DNA from: Lachnospiraceae bacterium
GTDB lineage: Bacteria; Bacillota; Clostridia; Lachnospirales; Lachnospiraceae
Assembly (NCBI GenBank): GCA_017457865.1
Contig: JAFTGN010000037.1
Span: forward strand, 1-46,997
Direction of reading: 5' to 3'
Length of the DNA stretch: 46,997 nt
The notes under the pieces were generated by a model that did no database searches, was not told the DNA's origin, and was given only the letters and a program-made list of their open reading frames with translations. Shown here piece after piece: positions 39,231-46,997 of the stretch. How positions within the stretch are numbered: the first letter of the stretch is position 1; each line of letters begins with the position of its first letter. A program made the translations under genes and the position numbers.

Positions 39231-41306
39231 ATGAAATTTTGGATCAAACATGAAATCTGCGGCAGAGTCCGGGTGCATCTGGCCATGAAACGCTGTTCTC
39301 TGGAACAGGCAGATACCCTGCAATATTATCTGGAGCAGTTAGAACAGGTGACCAGGGCAAAGGTATATCAGGAAACGGCAGATGTGGCCATTTATTTTGA
39401 AGGAGACCGGGAAACGGTACTGACGGCATTGCAGGCTTTTTCATGGGAAACGGCTGTGTTGCCGGAGGAAGTAGCACAGGCATCCTCCCGTGCGCTGAAT
39501 GCGGAATACAAGGAAAAACTGGTGATGCATATTTTCTGGCATTATGCCAGACGGCTGTTTTTGCCTGCACCCATTCATGCGGTCATCACAGTGGCAAAGA
39601 GCGTTCCTTTCCTATGTGAAGGAATCAAGACGCTGGCAAAGGGCAAACTGGAAGTGTCTGTTCTGGATGCCACCGCCATCGGCGTATCCATTGCACAGGG
39701 CAATCTGTCCACTGCCGGTTCTGTTATGTTCTTACTGGGGGTAGGAGAACTGCTGGAGGAATGGACCCATAAAAAGTCTGTGGTGGATCTGGCAAGGGGC
39801 ATGTCTCTCCATGTAGAACAGGTATGGCAAAAGACAGAAGCCGGACAGCAGGTACTGGTGCCTATTCACCAGATTCAAAAAGGCGACCAGGTAGTGGTAC
39901 ATATGGGCAATGTGATTCCGTTTGACGCAACTGTGGCAGAAGGAGACGGTATGGTCAATGAGGCATCCTTTACCGGAGAAGCGGCAGCCGTGCATAAGAC
40001 CAAGGACAGTGTGGTGTATGCCGGAACAGTTTTAGAAGAAGGGGAACTGACTTTGCAGGTAGAGCAGACCGGTGGGGATACCAGATACCAGAAGATTGTT
40101 GCTATGATTGAGGATTCCGAACAGTTAAAGTCCAATCTGGAAAGCAAAGCATCCAGACTGGCAGACCGTCTGGTGCCCTATACACTTCTTGGCACAGGGC
40201 TTACATGGCTGTTGACAGGCAATGTGACAAAAGCAGTGTCTGTTTTGATGGTAGATTTTTCCTGTGCATTGAAGCTGTCCATGCCGCTGGCAGTATTGTC
40301 TGCCATGAAGGAAGCCGGTACACACCAGATCGTGGTGAAAGGCGGCAAGTTCTTAGAGGCAGTGGCAGAAAGCACCACCATTGTATTTGATAAGACCGGT
40401 ACTCTGACACAGGCAAAGCCGGAAGTACGGGAAGTCATTGCTTTTTCCGGAAGAGATGCCAGTGAGATGCTGCGTGTGGCGGCATGTCTGGAAGAACATT
40501 TCCCTCATTCCATGGCAAAGGCAGTGGTACAGCGGGCAGTGGAACTGAATCTGGAACATGAGGAAATGCACTCGAAGGTGGATTATATTGTGGCACACGG
40601 CATATCCTCTTATATAGGAAAAGAAAAAGTCATCATCGGCAGTTATCACTTTGTATTTGAAGACGAAGGCTGTATCGTGCCGGAAGGGGAAGAATGGAAA
40701 CTGGAACAATTACCGGGAGATTGTTCCTATCTGTATCTTGCCATTGAAAATGTGCTGGCGGCAGTCATTTGTATCTGCGATCCGCTCCGTCCGGAGGCAG
40801 AGGCGGTGATCCGGGCGCTGAGGGAAGAAGGGATGGAACGAATCGTCATGCTGACAGGGGACAGTGAACGAACTGCTTCGGTCATCGCACAACGGCTTGG
40901 TATTACACAGTATCGTTCAGAAGTGCTGCCGGAAGAGAAAGCACAGTTTGTGGAAGCAGAAAAGGCCGCAGGCAGAAGTGTGATCATGATTGGAGACGGC
41001 ATCAATGATTCCCCGGCATTATCGGCGGCAAATGTGGGCATTGCCATCAGTGACGGCGCCCAGATGGCCAGAGAGATTGCAGATATTACGGTGGCAGGGA
41101 AGGATTTGTGGGAAATCGTTACATTACGTCAGTTAAGCAAGGCATTGATGCATCGGATTAGTAGAAATTACCGGCTGATCATCGGCATCAATACCGGACT
41201 GATTGCAGGGGGTGTGATGGGTGTTTTGGCACCGGGGACATCGGCGCTTTTACATAATGCATCTACGGTTGCCATCAGTCTGGAAAGTATGAAAAATCTT
41301 TTGTAA
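39231..41306 (+). CDS. Heavy-metal P1B-type ATPase with unusual FSC metal site
   Basis: A 691-residue metal-translocating ATPase. Residues 1-70 form a degenerate metal-binding fold without the usual CxxC. The phosphatase loop is ASFTGEA, the phosphorylated aspartate D387 in DKTGTLT, the nucleotide site near EEHFPHSMA, and the hinge GDGINDSPAL. The metal-selecting motif in the sixth helix, normally CPC, reads FSC (C345 in DFSCALKLSMP): the first cysteine and the proline are both lost. Export of a divalent metal such as Mn, Fe, Co or Zn is likelier than Cu. The ATG at 39231 follows GGAGGATAGAG. DUF6110 lies just upstream. Confidence 0.87.
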   Translation: MKFWIKHEICGRVRVHLAMKRCSLEQADTLQYYLEQLEQVTRAKVYQETADVAIYFEGDRETVLTALQAFSWETAVLPEEVAQASSRALNAEYKEKLVMHIFWHYARRLFLPAPIHAVITVAKSVPFLCEGIKTLAKGKLEVSVLDATAIGVSIAQGNLSTAGSVMFLLGVGELLEEWTHKKSVVDLARGMSLHVEQVWQKTEAGQQVLVPIHQIQKGDQVVVHMGNVIPFDATVAEGDGMVNEASFTGEAAAVHKTKDSVVYAGTVLEEGELTLQVEQTGGDTRYQKIVAMIEDSEQLKSNLESKASRLADRLVPYTLLGTGLTWLLTGNVTKAVSVLMVDFSCALKLSMPLAVLSAMKEAGTHQIVVKGGKFLEAVAESTTIVFDKTGTLTQAKPEVREVIAFSGRDASEMLRVAACLEEHFPHSMAKAVVQRAVELNLEHEEMHSKVDYIVAHGISSYIGKEKVIIGSYHFVFEDEGCIVPEGEEWKLEQLPGDCSYLYLAIENVLAAVICICDPLRPEAEAVIRALREEGMERIVMLTGDSERTASVIAQRLGITQYRSEVLPEEKAQFVEAEKAAGRSVIMIGDGINDSPALSAANVGIAISDGAQMAREIADITVAGKDLWEIVTLRQLSKALMHRISRNYRLIIGINTGLIAGGVMGVLAPGTSALLHNASTVAISLESMKNLL

Positions 41307-41385
41307 TGCTTCAGAGAATAGGAAATTACAAAGGAGTCTACCGCAAATTTTCGGGTGACGTAGGATGGAATTTCAGGACAAAAGG

Positions 41386-41445
41386 TGAACAGGGCTGAAT
41401 TTTACGCCTATAATACTTGCGGCTGTCGGACATTTCGGCTATAAT
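41386..41445 (+). promoter_or_regulatory. Tandem promoters of pfk
   Basis: TGAACA (41386-41391), 17 bases, TATAAT (41409-41414); then TTGCGG (41417-41422), 17 bases, TATAAT (41440-41445). The second is about 50 bases from the start codon. Confidence 0.65.
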
Positions 41446-41493
41446 AAATTTAATATCATCGGGTCGTAAAAGGGCGGCAGAAAGGGAGGTATT

Positions 41494-42579
41494 ATGGGAA
41501 AGAGGATAGGTATGCTGACAAGCGGCGGTGACTGTCAGAGTTTAAATGCCACGATGCGTGGTGTGGCAAAGTCGCTGTATCATATGTATGATGATGTGGA
41601 GATCATCGGTTTTCTGGAAGGGTATAAGGGATTGATTTACGGAGATTATAAAGTGATGAAACCCAGAGACTTTTCCGGTATTTTGACCAGGGGTGGGACC
41701 ATACTGGGTACATCCAGACAGCCATTTAAGCTGATGCGGACACCGGATGCCAATGGTCTGGATAAAGTAGAAGCCATGAAGAATACCTACAAGCAGCTGA
41801 AATTAGACTGTCTGGTGGTGTTAGGGGGGAATGGCAGCCAGAAAACGGCCAATCTGCTCAGTGAAGAAGGGTTAAATGTGATTGGTCTGCCAAAGACCAT
41901 TGACAATGATCTGTGGGGTACCGATATGACCTTTGGCTTTCAGAGTGCAGTGGACATTGCCACCAATACCATTGACTGTATTCATACCACAGCGGCTTCC
42001 CATGGGCGTGTATTTATTGTAGAGGTCATGGGACATAAGGTAGGCTGGATGACCCTTCATGCAGGTATTGCGGCAGGGGCAGATGTGATTTTGCTGCCGG
42101 AGATCCCATATGATCCACAGGTGGTGGCAAAGTCCATTAAGAAGCGTGCGGCAGAGGGCAAGCGTTTCTCTATCATTGCAGTGGCAGAAGGTGCCATCAG
42201 CAAGGAAGATGCCAAGCTGCCCAAGAAGCAGCTGAAGAAGAAGCTGGCAGAGGAGGCACAGTTGTATCCATCTGTGGCATATAAGGTAGGAAAAGAAATC
42301 GGAGAACTGACTGGTCAGGAAATCCGTGTGACCGTACCGGGTCACACCCAGAGAGGCGGCAGTCCCTGTGCATACGACAGAGTGTTATCCACTCGTCTGG
42401 GGGCAGCAGCAGCAGAACTGATTTCCAAAAAGGAATATGGTTATCTGGTGGGCATGAAGAACAACGAGACAACCAAGATTCCGCTGTCTGAGATTGCAGG
42501 CAAGTTAAAGATGGTAGATCCGGAGTGTTCCCTGGTAAAAGAGGCGAAGCTTGTGGGAATCAGCTTTGGGGATGAGTGA
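41494..42579 (+). CDS. pfk: 6-phosphofructokinase (mixed-type group)
   Basis: A 361-residue PfkA-family enzyme. LTSGGDCQSLNATMRG, GGNGSQKTAN (N113), LPKTIDNDL (K134) and VEVMGHKVGWMTLHAG are visible. ATP-dependent enzymes have GGDGS and PGTIDND, while pyrophosphate-dependent ones have GGDDS and PKTIDND; this protein combines a glycine in the ATP position with the lysine of the pyrophosphate type and an asparagine for aspartate. It fits the mixed-substrate group, so the phosphoryl donor cannot be called from sequence. It phosphorylates fructose 6-phosphate in glycolysis. Confidence 0.88.
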   Translation: MGKRIGMLTSGGDCQSLNATMRGVAKSLYHMYDDVEIIGFLEGYKGLIYGDYKVMKPRDFSGILTRGGTILGTSRQPFKLMRTPDANGLDKVEAMKNTYKQLKLDCLVVLGGNGSQKTANLLSEEGLNVIGLPKTIDNDLWGTDMTFGFQSAVDIATNTIDCIHTTAASHGRVFIVEVMGHKVGWMTLHAGIAAGADVILLPEIPYDPQVVAKSIKKRAAEGKRFSIIAVAEGAISKEDAKLPKKQLKKKLAEEAQLYPSVAYKVGKEIGELTGQEIRVTVPGHTQRGGSPCAYDRVLSTRLGAAAAELISKKEYGYLVGMKNNETTKIPLSEIAGKLKMVDPECSLVKEAKLVGISFGDE

Positions 42580-42597
42580 GAATAAGGAGGATATGCA

Positions 42598-44214
42598 ATG
42601 GCGTACACCACTCTGTATCGGAAATGGCGGCCTGCCCGGTTCGAAGATGTCCGGGGACAGGAACATATCGTTTCCACTTTGAAAAATCAGATTACAGGAG
42701 ACCGGGTAGGCCATGCATATCTGTTTTGCGGTACCAGAGGTACCGGTAAGACGACAGTGGCAAAGATATTTGCCCGGGCTGTGAATTGTGAGCATCCCGT
42801 AGATGGAAGTCCCTGCAATGAGTGTGCTGCCTGTCAGGCAATCTTGCAGGGCACTTCTATGAATGTGATGGAAATCGATGCGGCTTCCAACAACAGCGTA
42901 GAGAATATCCGGCAGATTCGAGACGAAGTAAAATATTCCCCTACAGAGGGACGTTACCGTGTCTATATTATCGACGAGGTGCATATGTTGTCCATCGGCG
43001 CATTCAATGCCCTGTTGAAAACATTGGAGGAACCTCCTTCTTATGTGATTTTCATTCTGGCAACGACAGAAGCACACAAGATTCCGGTGACGATTTTGTC
43101 CAGATGCCAGCGGTATGATTTCAGGCGGCTGACAGTGGCCACATTGATGCAGCAGATTTTTGATATTTGCAGTGCAGAACAGATTGCCATAGAAGATGCG
43201 GCAGTGCGTTACATTGCCCAGTCGGCAGATGGTGCCAGCCGTGATGCGTTAAGCTTGCTGGAACAGTGTATTTCCTTTTATTATGGGCAGACATTGACCT
43301 ATGAAAATGTATTGGAAGTGTTAGGCGCGGTGGATACATCCGTATTTCGGAATCTGTTACAACAGATTCTGCAGTGCAATGTGGCAGAAGCCATGGACAG
43401 CATTGCAGAGGCTATTTCCCTGGGACGGGAAATGGGACAGTTCGTGACAGATTTCATCTGGTATCTGCGCAATCTTCTTCTGGTACAGACTTCAGAGCCT
43501 TCAGAGGAGGCGTTGAATCTGTCAGGAGAGCATCTGGCTCAGTTGCAGGCAGAAGCAAGAATGGTTGACACAGACCGTTTGCTGCGTTATATTCGTATTC
43601 TAAGCGATTTGAGTGCCCAGCTTCGATATGCCACGTCCAAGCGTGTGCTGGTAGAGGTGGCTCTGATCAAGATGATGAAGCCAGCCATGGAGACTGACAC
43701 AGAAAGTCTGCTGGAGCGGATTCGAAACCTGGAAGAACAGCTGGCTGGCGGTGTGGTTTTACAGACTGCTCCGGTGCCGGAGGGCAGTGGCAGAACTGTC
43801 AAAGTAGAAGCAGGATCGCAAAAACGGCAGGAAAGGATGCCAGAAGAGGAAAAGGGGTCTGTAGAGCCGGTGGCAGTTTCCCCGTCAGAGTTTGAACTGT
43901 ATGACCGGGTGCGACATGACTGGAACAGAATCATTTCTGACCAGTTTGCCTTGCTTGCCACAGTGCTGCGTGCTGCAAGGTTAAGCTATGAGCCGGACAA
44001 AGGGTTTGTTCTGTTGTTTGAAGAGCCATGGCACTATAAGCTGGCCCAGAAGGAAGGGTATCTGTCAGACCTGACAGAATATTTGCGGCAAAATTATGAC
44101 AGTCAGGTGCCGGTTCGGGCGGAACTCAGGCAGGGACAACATGCACCGGAGATCGTCATGGGCAATGGCCCCCATATCCCGGGGATTGAGATGGAAATCG
44201 GCATGGAAGAATAA
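42598..44214 (+). CDS. dnaX: DNA polymerase III gamma/tau subunit
   Basis: A 538-residue clamp-loader ATPase. YRKWRPARFEDVRGQEHIV, Walker A GTRGTGKTT, a zinc module with four cysteines (C-EHPVDGSP-C-NE-C-AA-C), Walker B VYIIDEVHML, and sensor 1 ATTEAHKIPVTILSRCQRYDF are all present. The C-terminal 170 residues are variable, as usual. AAGGAGG precedes the ATG. No obvious slippery A-run with a Shine-Dalgarno stimulator was seen, so gamma production by frameshift is not indicated. dnaX-ybaB-recR is a standard bacterial gene order. Confidence 0.95.
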   Translation: MAYTTLYRKWRPARFEDVRGQEHIVSTLKNQITGDRVGHAYLFCGTRGTGKTTVAKIFARAVNCEHPVDGSPCNECAACQAILQGTSMNVMEIDAASNNSVENIRQIRDEVKYSPTEGRYRVYIIDEVHMLSIGAFNALLKTLEEPPSYVIFILATTEAHKIPVTILSRCQRYDFRRLTVATLMQQIFDICSAEQIAIEDAAVRYIAQSADGASRDALSLLEQCISFYYGQTLTYENVLEVLGAVDTSVFRNLLQQILQCNVAEAMDSIAEAISLGREMGQFVTDFIWYLRNLLLVQTSEPSEEALNLSGEHLAQLQAEARMVDTDRLLRYIRILSDLSAQLRYATSKRVLVEVALIKMMKPAMETDTESLLERIRNLEEQLAGGVVLQTAPVPEGSGRTVKVEAGSQKRQERMPEEEKGSVEPVAVSPSEFELYDRVRHDWNRIISDQFALLATVLRAARLSYEPDKGFVLLFEEPWHYKLAQKEGYLSDLTEYLRQNYDSQVPVRAELRQGQHAPEIVMGNGPHIPGIEMEIGMEE

Positions 44215-44268
44215 AATGGCAACTGCAAACAGATCGCATAATTATAAAAAAGAAATGGAGAATGGAAA

Positions 44269-44616
44269 ATGGCGAAGAGAGGTGGCTTTCCGGGCGGTAT
44301 GGTGCCGGGAAATATGAACAATTTGATGAAGCAGGCACAGCGGATGCAGAGACAGATGGAGGAGCAGCAGAAGGAATTAGAGGAAAAGGAATTCACTGCC
44401 ACTGCAGGAGGCAGTGCGGTGAAGGTCACCATGACCGGGAAGAAGGAACTGAAATCGATTGTGCTGTCAGAAGAAGTGGTAGATCCGGATGACATTGAGA
44501 TGCTACAGGATCTGATTGTGGCGGCCGTAAATGAAGTGATTCGTCAGGTGGATGAAGAGAGTAATTCCAATATGGCAAAGCTCACCGGCGGTTTAGGCGG
44601 AGGCTTTTCATTTTAA
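44269..44616 (+). CDS. ybaB: YbaB/EbfC nucleoid-associated protein
   Basis: A 115-residue YbaB protein. The N-terminus is Gly-rich (RGGFPGGMVPGNMNNLMKQAQRMQRQME), the core EFTATAGGSAVKVTMTGKKELKSIVL is typical, and the end is GGLGGGFSF. It binds DNA as a dimer and lies between dnaX and recR. Its stop overlaps the recR start by one base. Confidence 0.93.
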   Translation: MAKRGGFPGGMVPGNMNNLMKQAQRMQRQMEEQQKELEEKEFTATAGGSAVKVTMTGKKELKSIVLSEEVVDPDDIEMLQDLIVAAVNEVIRQVDEESNSNMAKLTGGLGGGFSF

Positions 44617-45212
44617 TGGAATATTACAGCAATCAGATTAGCAAATTAATAGAAGAACTGTCCAGACTGCCGGGAATCGGTGCCAAGACTGCACAGCGTC
44701 TGGCTTTTTATTTGATCAGCCAGCCCGTAGAGTCAGTGAATGAGTTGGCAACTGCCATCACAGAGGCGCGGACGAAGGTACGGTACTGCAAGTCTTGCTG
44801 TACCCTGACGGATGAGGAACTTTGCCCAATCTGTGCCAGTCAGAACCGCAATCATAAGCTGATCATGGTAGTGGAGAATTCCAGAGATCTGGCAGCATAT
44901 GAAAAGACCGGCAAGTATGATGGGGTATACCATGTGCTTCATGGTGCCATTTCTCCGATGCTGGGAATCGGCCCGGCGGATATCCGTTTAAAGGAATTGA
45001 TGCAGCGGCTGCAGGGAGATGTGGAAGAACTGATCATCGCTACCAATTCCAGTTTGGAAGGAGAGACCACGGCAATGTACATCAGCAAGCTAGTGAAGCC
45101 GTCCGGGATCAAAGTCAGCCGGATTGCCAGCGGTGTGCCGGTAGGGGGCGACATAGAATATATTGATGAAGTCACGTTGCTTCGTGCATTGGAAGGACGA
45201 GTAGAACTGTAA
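44616..45212 (+). CDS. recR: Recombination protein RecR
   Basis: A 198-residue RecR of standard length. It has the helix-hairpin-helix LSRLPGIGAKTAQRLAFYL, the zinc finger C-KSC…C-PIC, and the Toprim domain VVENSRDLAAYEKTGKYDGVYHVLHGAISP and ATNSSLEGETTAMYI. It works with RecF and RecO in loading RecA at gaps. Its start is joined to ybaB by the TAATG overlap. Confidence 0.95.
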   Translation: MEYYSNQISKLIEELSRLPGIGAKTAQRLAFYLISQPVESVNELATAITEARTKVRYCKSCCTLTDEELCPICASQNRNHKLIMVVENSRDLAAYEKTGKYDGVYHVLHGAISPMLGIGPADIRLKELMQRLQGDVEELIIATNSSLEGETTAMYISKLVKPSGIKVSRIASGVPVGGDIEYIDEVTLLRALEGRVEL

Positions 45213-45241
45213 CACTGTTGTACTGCAAAGTGAGGAATACT

Positions 45242-46927
45242 ATGGATAAATACGAGTACAGTCTGAAAAAGAAACATCTGAAACAGCTGATTGCAAAGGG
45301 CAGTATGGAAGAAGCGGCCGCCCTTTGCGATACCATAGACTGGCAGCATAATAAGGATTCGCTGGCACTATATATGGCGGCCGATGTGTATGAGGCCACA
45401 GGTGCGTATGGAAAAGCACAGCTTGTATTGGAACAGTCTTATCAGCATGGAAACCAGAATAAACGTCTTGCCTGCCGAATCGCACAGATGGCATTGCAGA
45501 ATCAGGACATCCAGACAGCGGAAAATTATTTTGAAGAGTTTCGTATGCTTGCACCGGATGCACCGGAAGGTCTGCTTTTGGAATACCAACTGGCAACGGC
45601 TAATAAGAGGCCATTGAAAGAACGGATTGAGATTTTGGAAGACTATAAGGCAAGTGATTTTGAAGAACGGTGGGGATATGAACTGGCAGAGCTGTATCAT
45701 CAGGCAGGAGATCAGGACGCCTGTGTCCGGTTGTGTGATGAGATCATTCTCTGGTTTGGGTTTGGTCCATATGTGGATAAAGCGTTGCAGTTAAAAGTAC
45801 TGTATGCGCCTTTGAGTGAAGAACAGCGGCAGATGCTCAATGATGAGACGGATTATCAGACCCATTTGAGCCGGATGACACAGGATTTTGCAGAGTTAAA
45901 GGCAAAAGACCAGATTCAGCAGTTAGTAGAGGACGAGAAAGTGGACTTTTCCAGACCGCAAACCGGGCAGACAGCTGATTTCCTGAAAGAAGAATCCATT
46001 GGAGAGGCAGAAGTGTCCAACGAGGTCATGGAAAATGTCAATCGAAAGACTGCAGTGTTGTTTGGAGAACTGGATAGCAGTGTATTATTTGAGGAGCAGG
46101 AGCCGATTGCATTGACCTCTCTGGATAAAGTACAGGAATTGCAGGATGCTTATGATTCCAAATTGAAAGAGTATGAGGATAAGCTGCAGGAACCGCCAGA
46201 GGAACACCGGATGGAACCGGTGAATTATATATTGGAAGAAGAGGAAGAGCCGGAACCGGAAATGGATTTTGAGACGGGAGAAACGGCCATTCATCATTTT
46301 ATCGTGTCCAGTGAGATGCCGGCGGCAGGATTGCATTTTGCCCAGGGTATTTTGAAGCAGATGGTCAAGCGTGGAATACAGTTGCCCTCTGAAAATACGG
46401 CGCGTACCACAGCAGAAAAACTCAATCATGCAGGTCTGATTCGTTCGATTCAAGTGCTGCTTGGCAAGGTATTGATCATTGAGCAGGCAGGTGAATTGTC
46501 TGATACCTTAATTGGAGAATTAAACCTGATCTTAAAGAGGCAGGATATTCAGTTGTTGGTGGTGCTCATTGACACAGAGGAACAGTTAAACCAGATGTTT
46601 GCCCGCAGCGGCAATTTCAAAGAATGTTTCAGCCGTACTTTTATTGTATCCGGTTATACCGTTGCAGAATTAGAGGAGTATGCCCAGTATTACGCATTGG
46701 AGCAGGATTATCGGATTTCGGATAAGGCGTTGACAGCGATCGAAGGGACTTTGGAAGAGATTGCCGGACGGAAGGATGGCGGAGAAAAGGATGCCATTGA
46801 ATCGCTGGTAGACCGCGCCATTGAAAATTCATCCAAGCGGTCTTTTAAAAAGATGGTCAAGAGCCTTTTTGTCTTGCTTCGGGATGAAGAGGAGCATATC
46901 TATCTGCGGGAAGAGGATTTTGCCTGA
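45242..46927 (+). CDS. TPR-like protein with degenerate AAA-type C-terminus
   Basis: A 561-residue cytoplasmic protein of unknown function. Residues 1 to about 190 are helical repeats of TPR type (GSMEEAAALCDTIDW, DVYEATGAYGKAQLVLEQSYQHG, RIAQMALQNQDIQTAENYFEEF, ELAELYHQAGDQDACVRLCDEI). An acidic, unstructured linker spans about 200-350. The C-terminal 210 residues look like an AAA domain without nucleotide loops: the expected Walker A lysine motif is absent, and LLGKVLIIEQAGELSDTLIGEL occupies the Walker B position without its acidic pair. The ATG at 45242 follows GAGGA; an upstream ATG at 45218 lacks a site. It follows recR by 29 bases and may be co-transcribed. A scaffold role is a guess. 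Confidence 0.65.
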   Translation: MDKYEYSLKKKHLKQLIAKGSMEEAAALCDTIDWQHNKDSLALYMAADVYEATGAYGKAQLVLEQSYQHGNQNKRLACRIAQMALQNQDIQTAENYFEEFRMLAPDAPEGLLLEYQLATANKRPLKERIEILEDYKASDFEERWGYELAELYHQAGDQDACVRLCDEIILWFGFGPYVDKALQLKVLYAPLSEEQRQMLNDETDYQTHLSRMTQDFAELKAKDQIQQLVEDEKVDFSRPQTGQTADFLKEESIGEAEVSNEVMENVNRKTAVLFGELDSSVLFEEQEPIALTSLDKVQELQDAYDSKLKEYEDKLQEPPEEHRMEPVNYILEEEEEPEPEMDFETGETAIHHFIVSSEMPAAGLHFAQGILKQMVKRGIQLPSENTARTTAEKLNHAGLIRSIQVLLGKVLIIEQAGELSDTLIGELNLILKRQDIQLLVVLIDTEEQLNQMFARSGNFKECFSRTFIVSGYTVAELEEYAQYYALEQDYRISDKALTAIEGTLEEIAGRKDGGEKDAIESLVDRAIENSSKRSFKKMVKSLFVLLRDEEEHIYLREEDFA

Positions 46928-46997
46928 TGGGTGGGAATCCTATTTCTGACAGAATAGGGTGCTGGCTTTATAGGCAGGAATTCGTATCAAAATAATA
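46928..46997 (+). other. Right-edge spacer with a small hairpin
   Basis: CCTATT … AATAGG near 46940-46960 could form a hairpin, but it has no T-run within the window. No gene start is visible before the end. Confidence 0.3.

Noticed and set aside
41315..41330. ATAGGAAATTAC as another copy of the repeat palindrome
   Set aside because: Only half of the palindrome is present and none of the other modules of the repeat follow.

Overview
The window looks like a chromosomal segment of an anaerobic Gram-positive Clostridia bacterium, most likely a Lachnospiraceae gut commensal. This rests on moderate GC, strong AGGAGG ribosome sites, T-box and FMN leader RNAs, a class I lysyl-tRNA synthetase with a fused tRNA-binding domain, DUF4179-type anti-sigma factors and a mixed-type phosphofructokinase. 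No rRNA, tRNA, CRISPR array or intact transposase was seen. The genus call is inference.

Left part (1-12.5 kb), sulfur and Fe-S metabolism. After an ECF sigma remnant and a MarR regulator comes a + strand cluster: metY, a siroheme/4Fe-4S sulfite reductase, a TusA-like protein, a ThiS-like sulfur carrier ending Gly-Gly-Gly-Cys, an E1-like adenylyltransferase and a JAMM metalloprotease. It reads as a protein-thiocarboxylate route to homocysteine, like HcyS/HcyF/HcyD of Wolinella: sulfite is reduced, sulfide is loaded on the carrier, and MetY takes it up. A lipoprotein solute-binding protein, a CysG-type siroheme synthase, a convergent FecCD/FecE pair and nifS-iscU follow; they would supply metal, siroheme and Fe-S clusters.

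Middle (12.7-26.1 kb). Class I LysRS; a self-inhibited Fic protein behind iteron-like repeats; a truncated group IIC intron just after the fic terminator; an AT-rich island with a probable type I toxin-antitoxin pair (39-residue holin-like toxin plus antisense RNA); a repeat-domain lipoprotein; a VTC / DUF4956 / Cthe_2159-like beta-helix triad; and a MacB/FtsX-type ABC exporter.

Right part (26.2-47 kb). The ribDE-ribBA-ribH operon (minus strand) under an FMN riboswitch, cytidine deaminase, a T-box-controlled ThrRS lacking TGS, DegV, MATE, an Rrf2 regulator with its operator, an ECF sigma/anti-sigma pair, DUF6110 plus a heavy-metal P-type ATPase, pfk, dnaX-ybaB-recR, and a TPR protein with a degenerate AAA-like end.

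Two families of small non-coding elements run through the segment. One, of about 130-150 bp, occurs three times, each time right after the U-tract of an intrinsic terminator. The other is MITE-like with 17-18 bp terminal inverted repeats and occurs twice. Members of these families separate the FMN riboswitch from ribD and the T-box from thrS.
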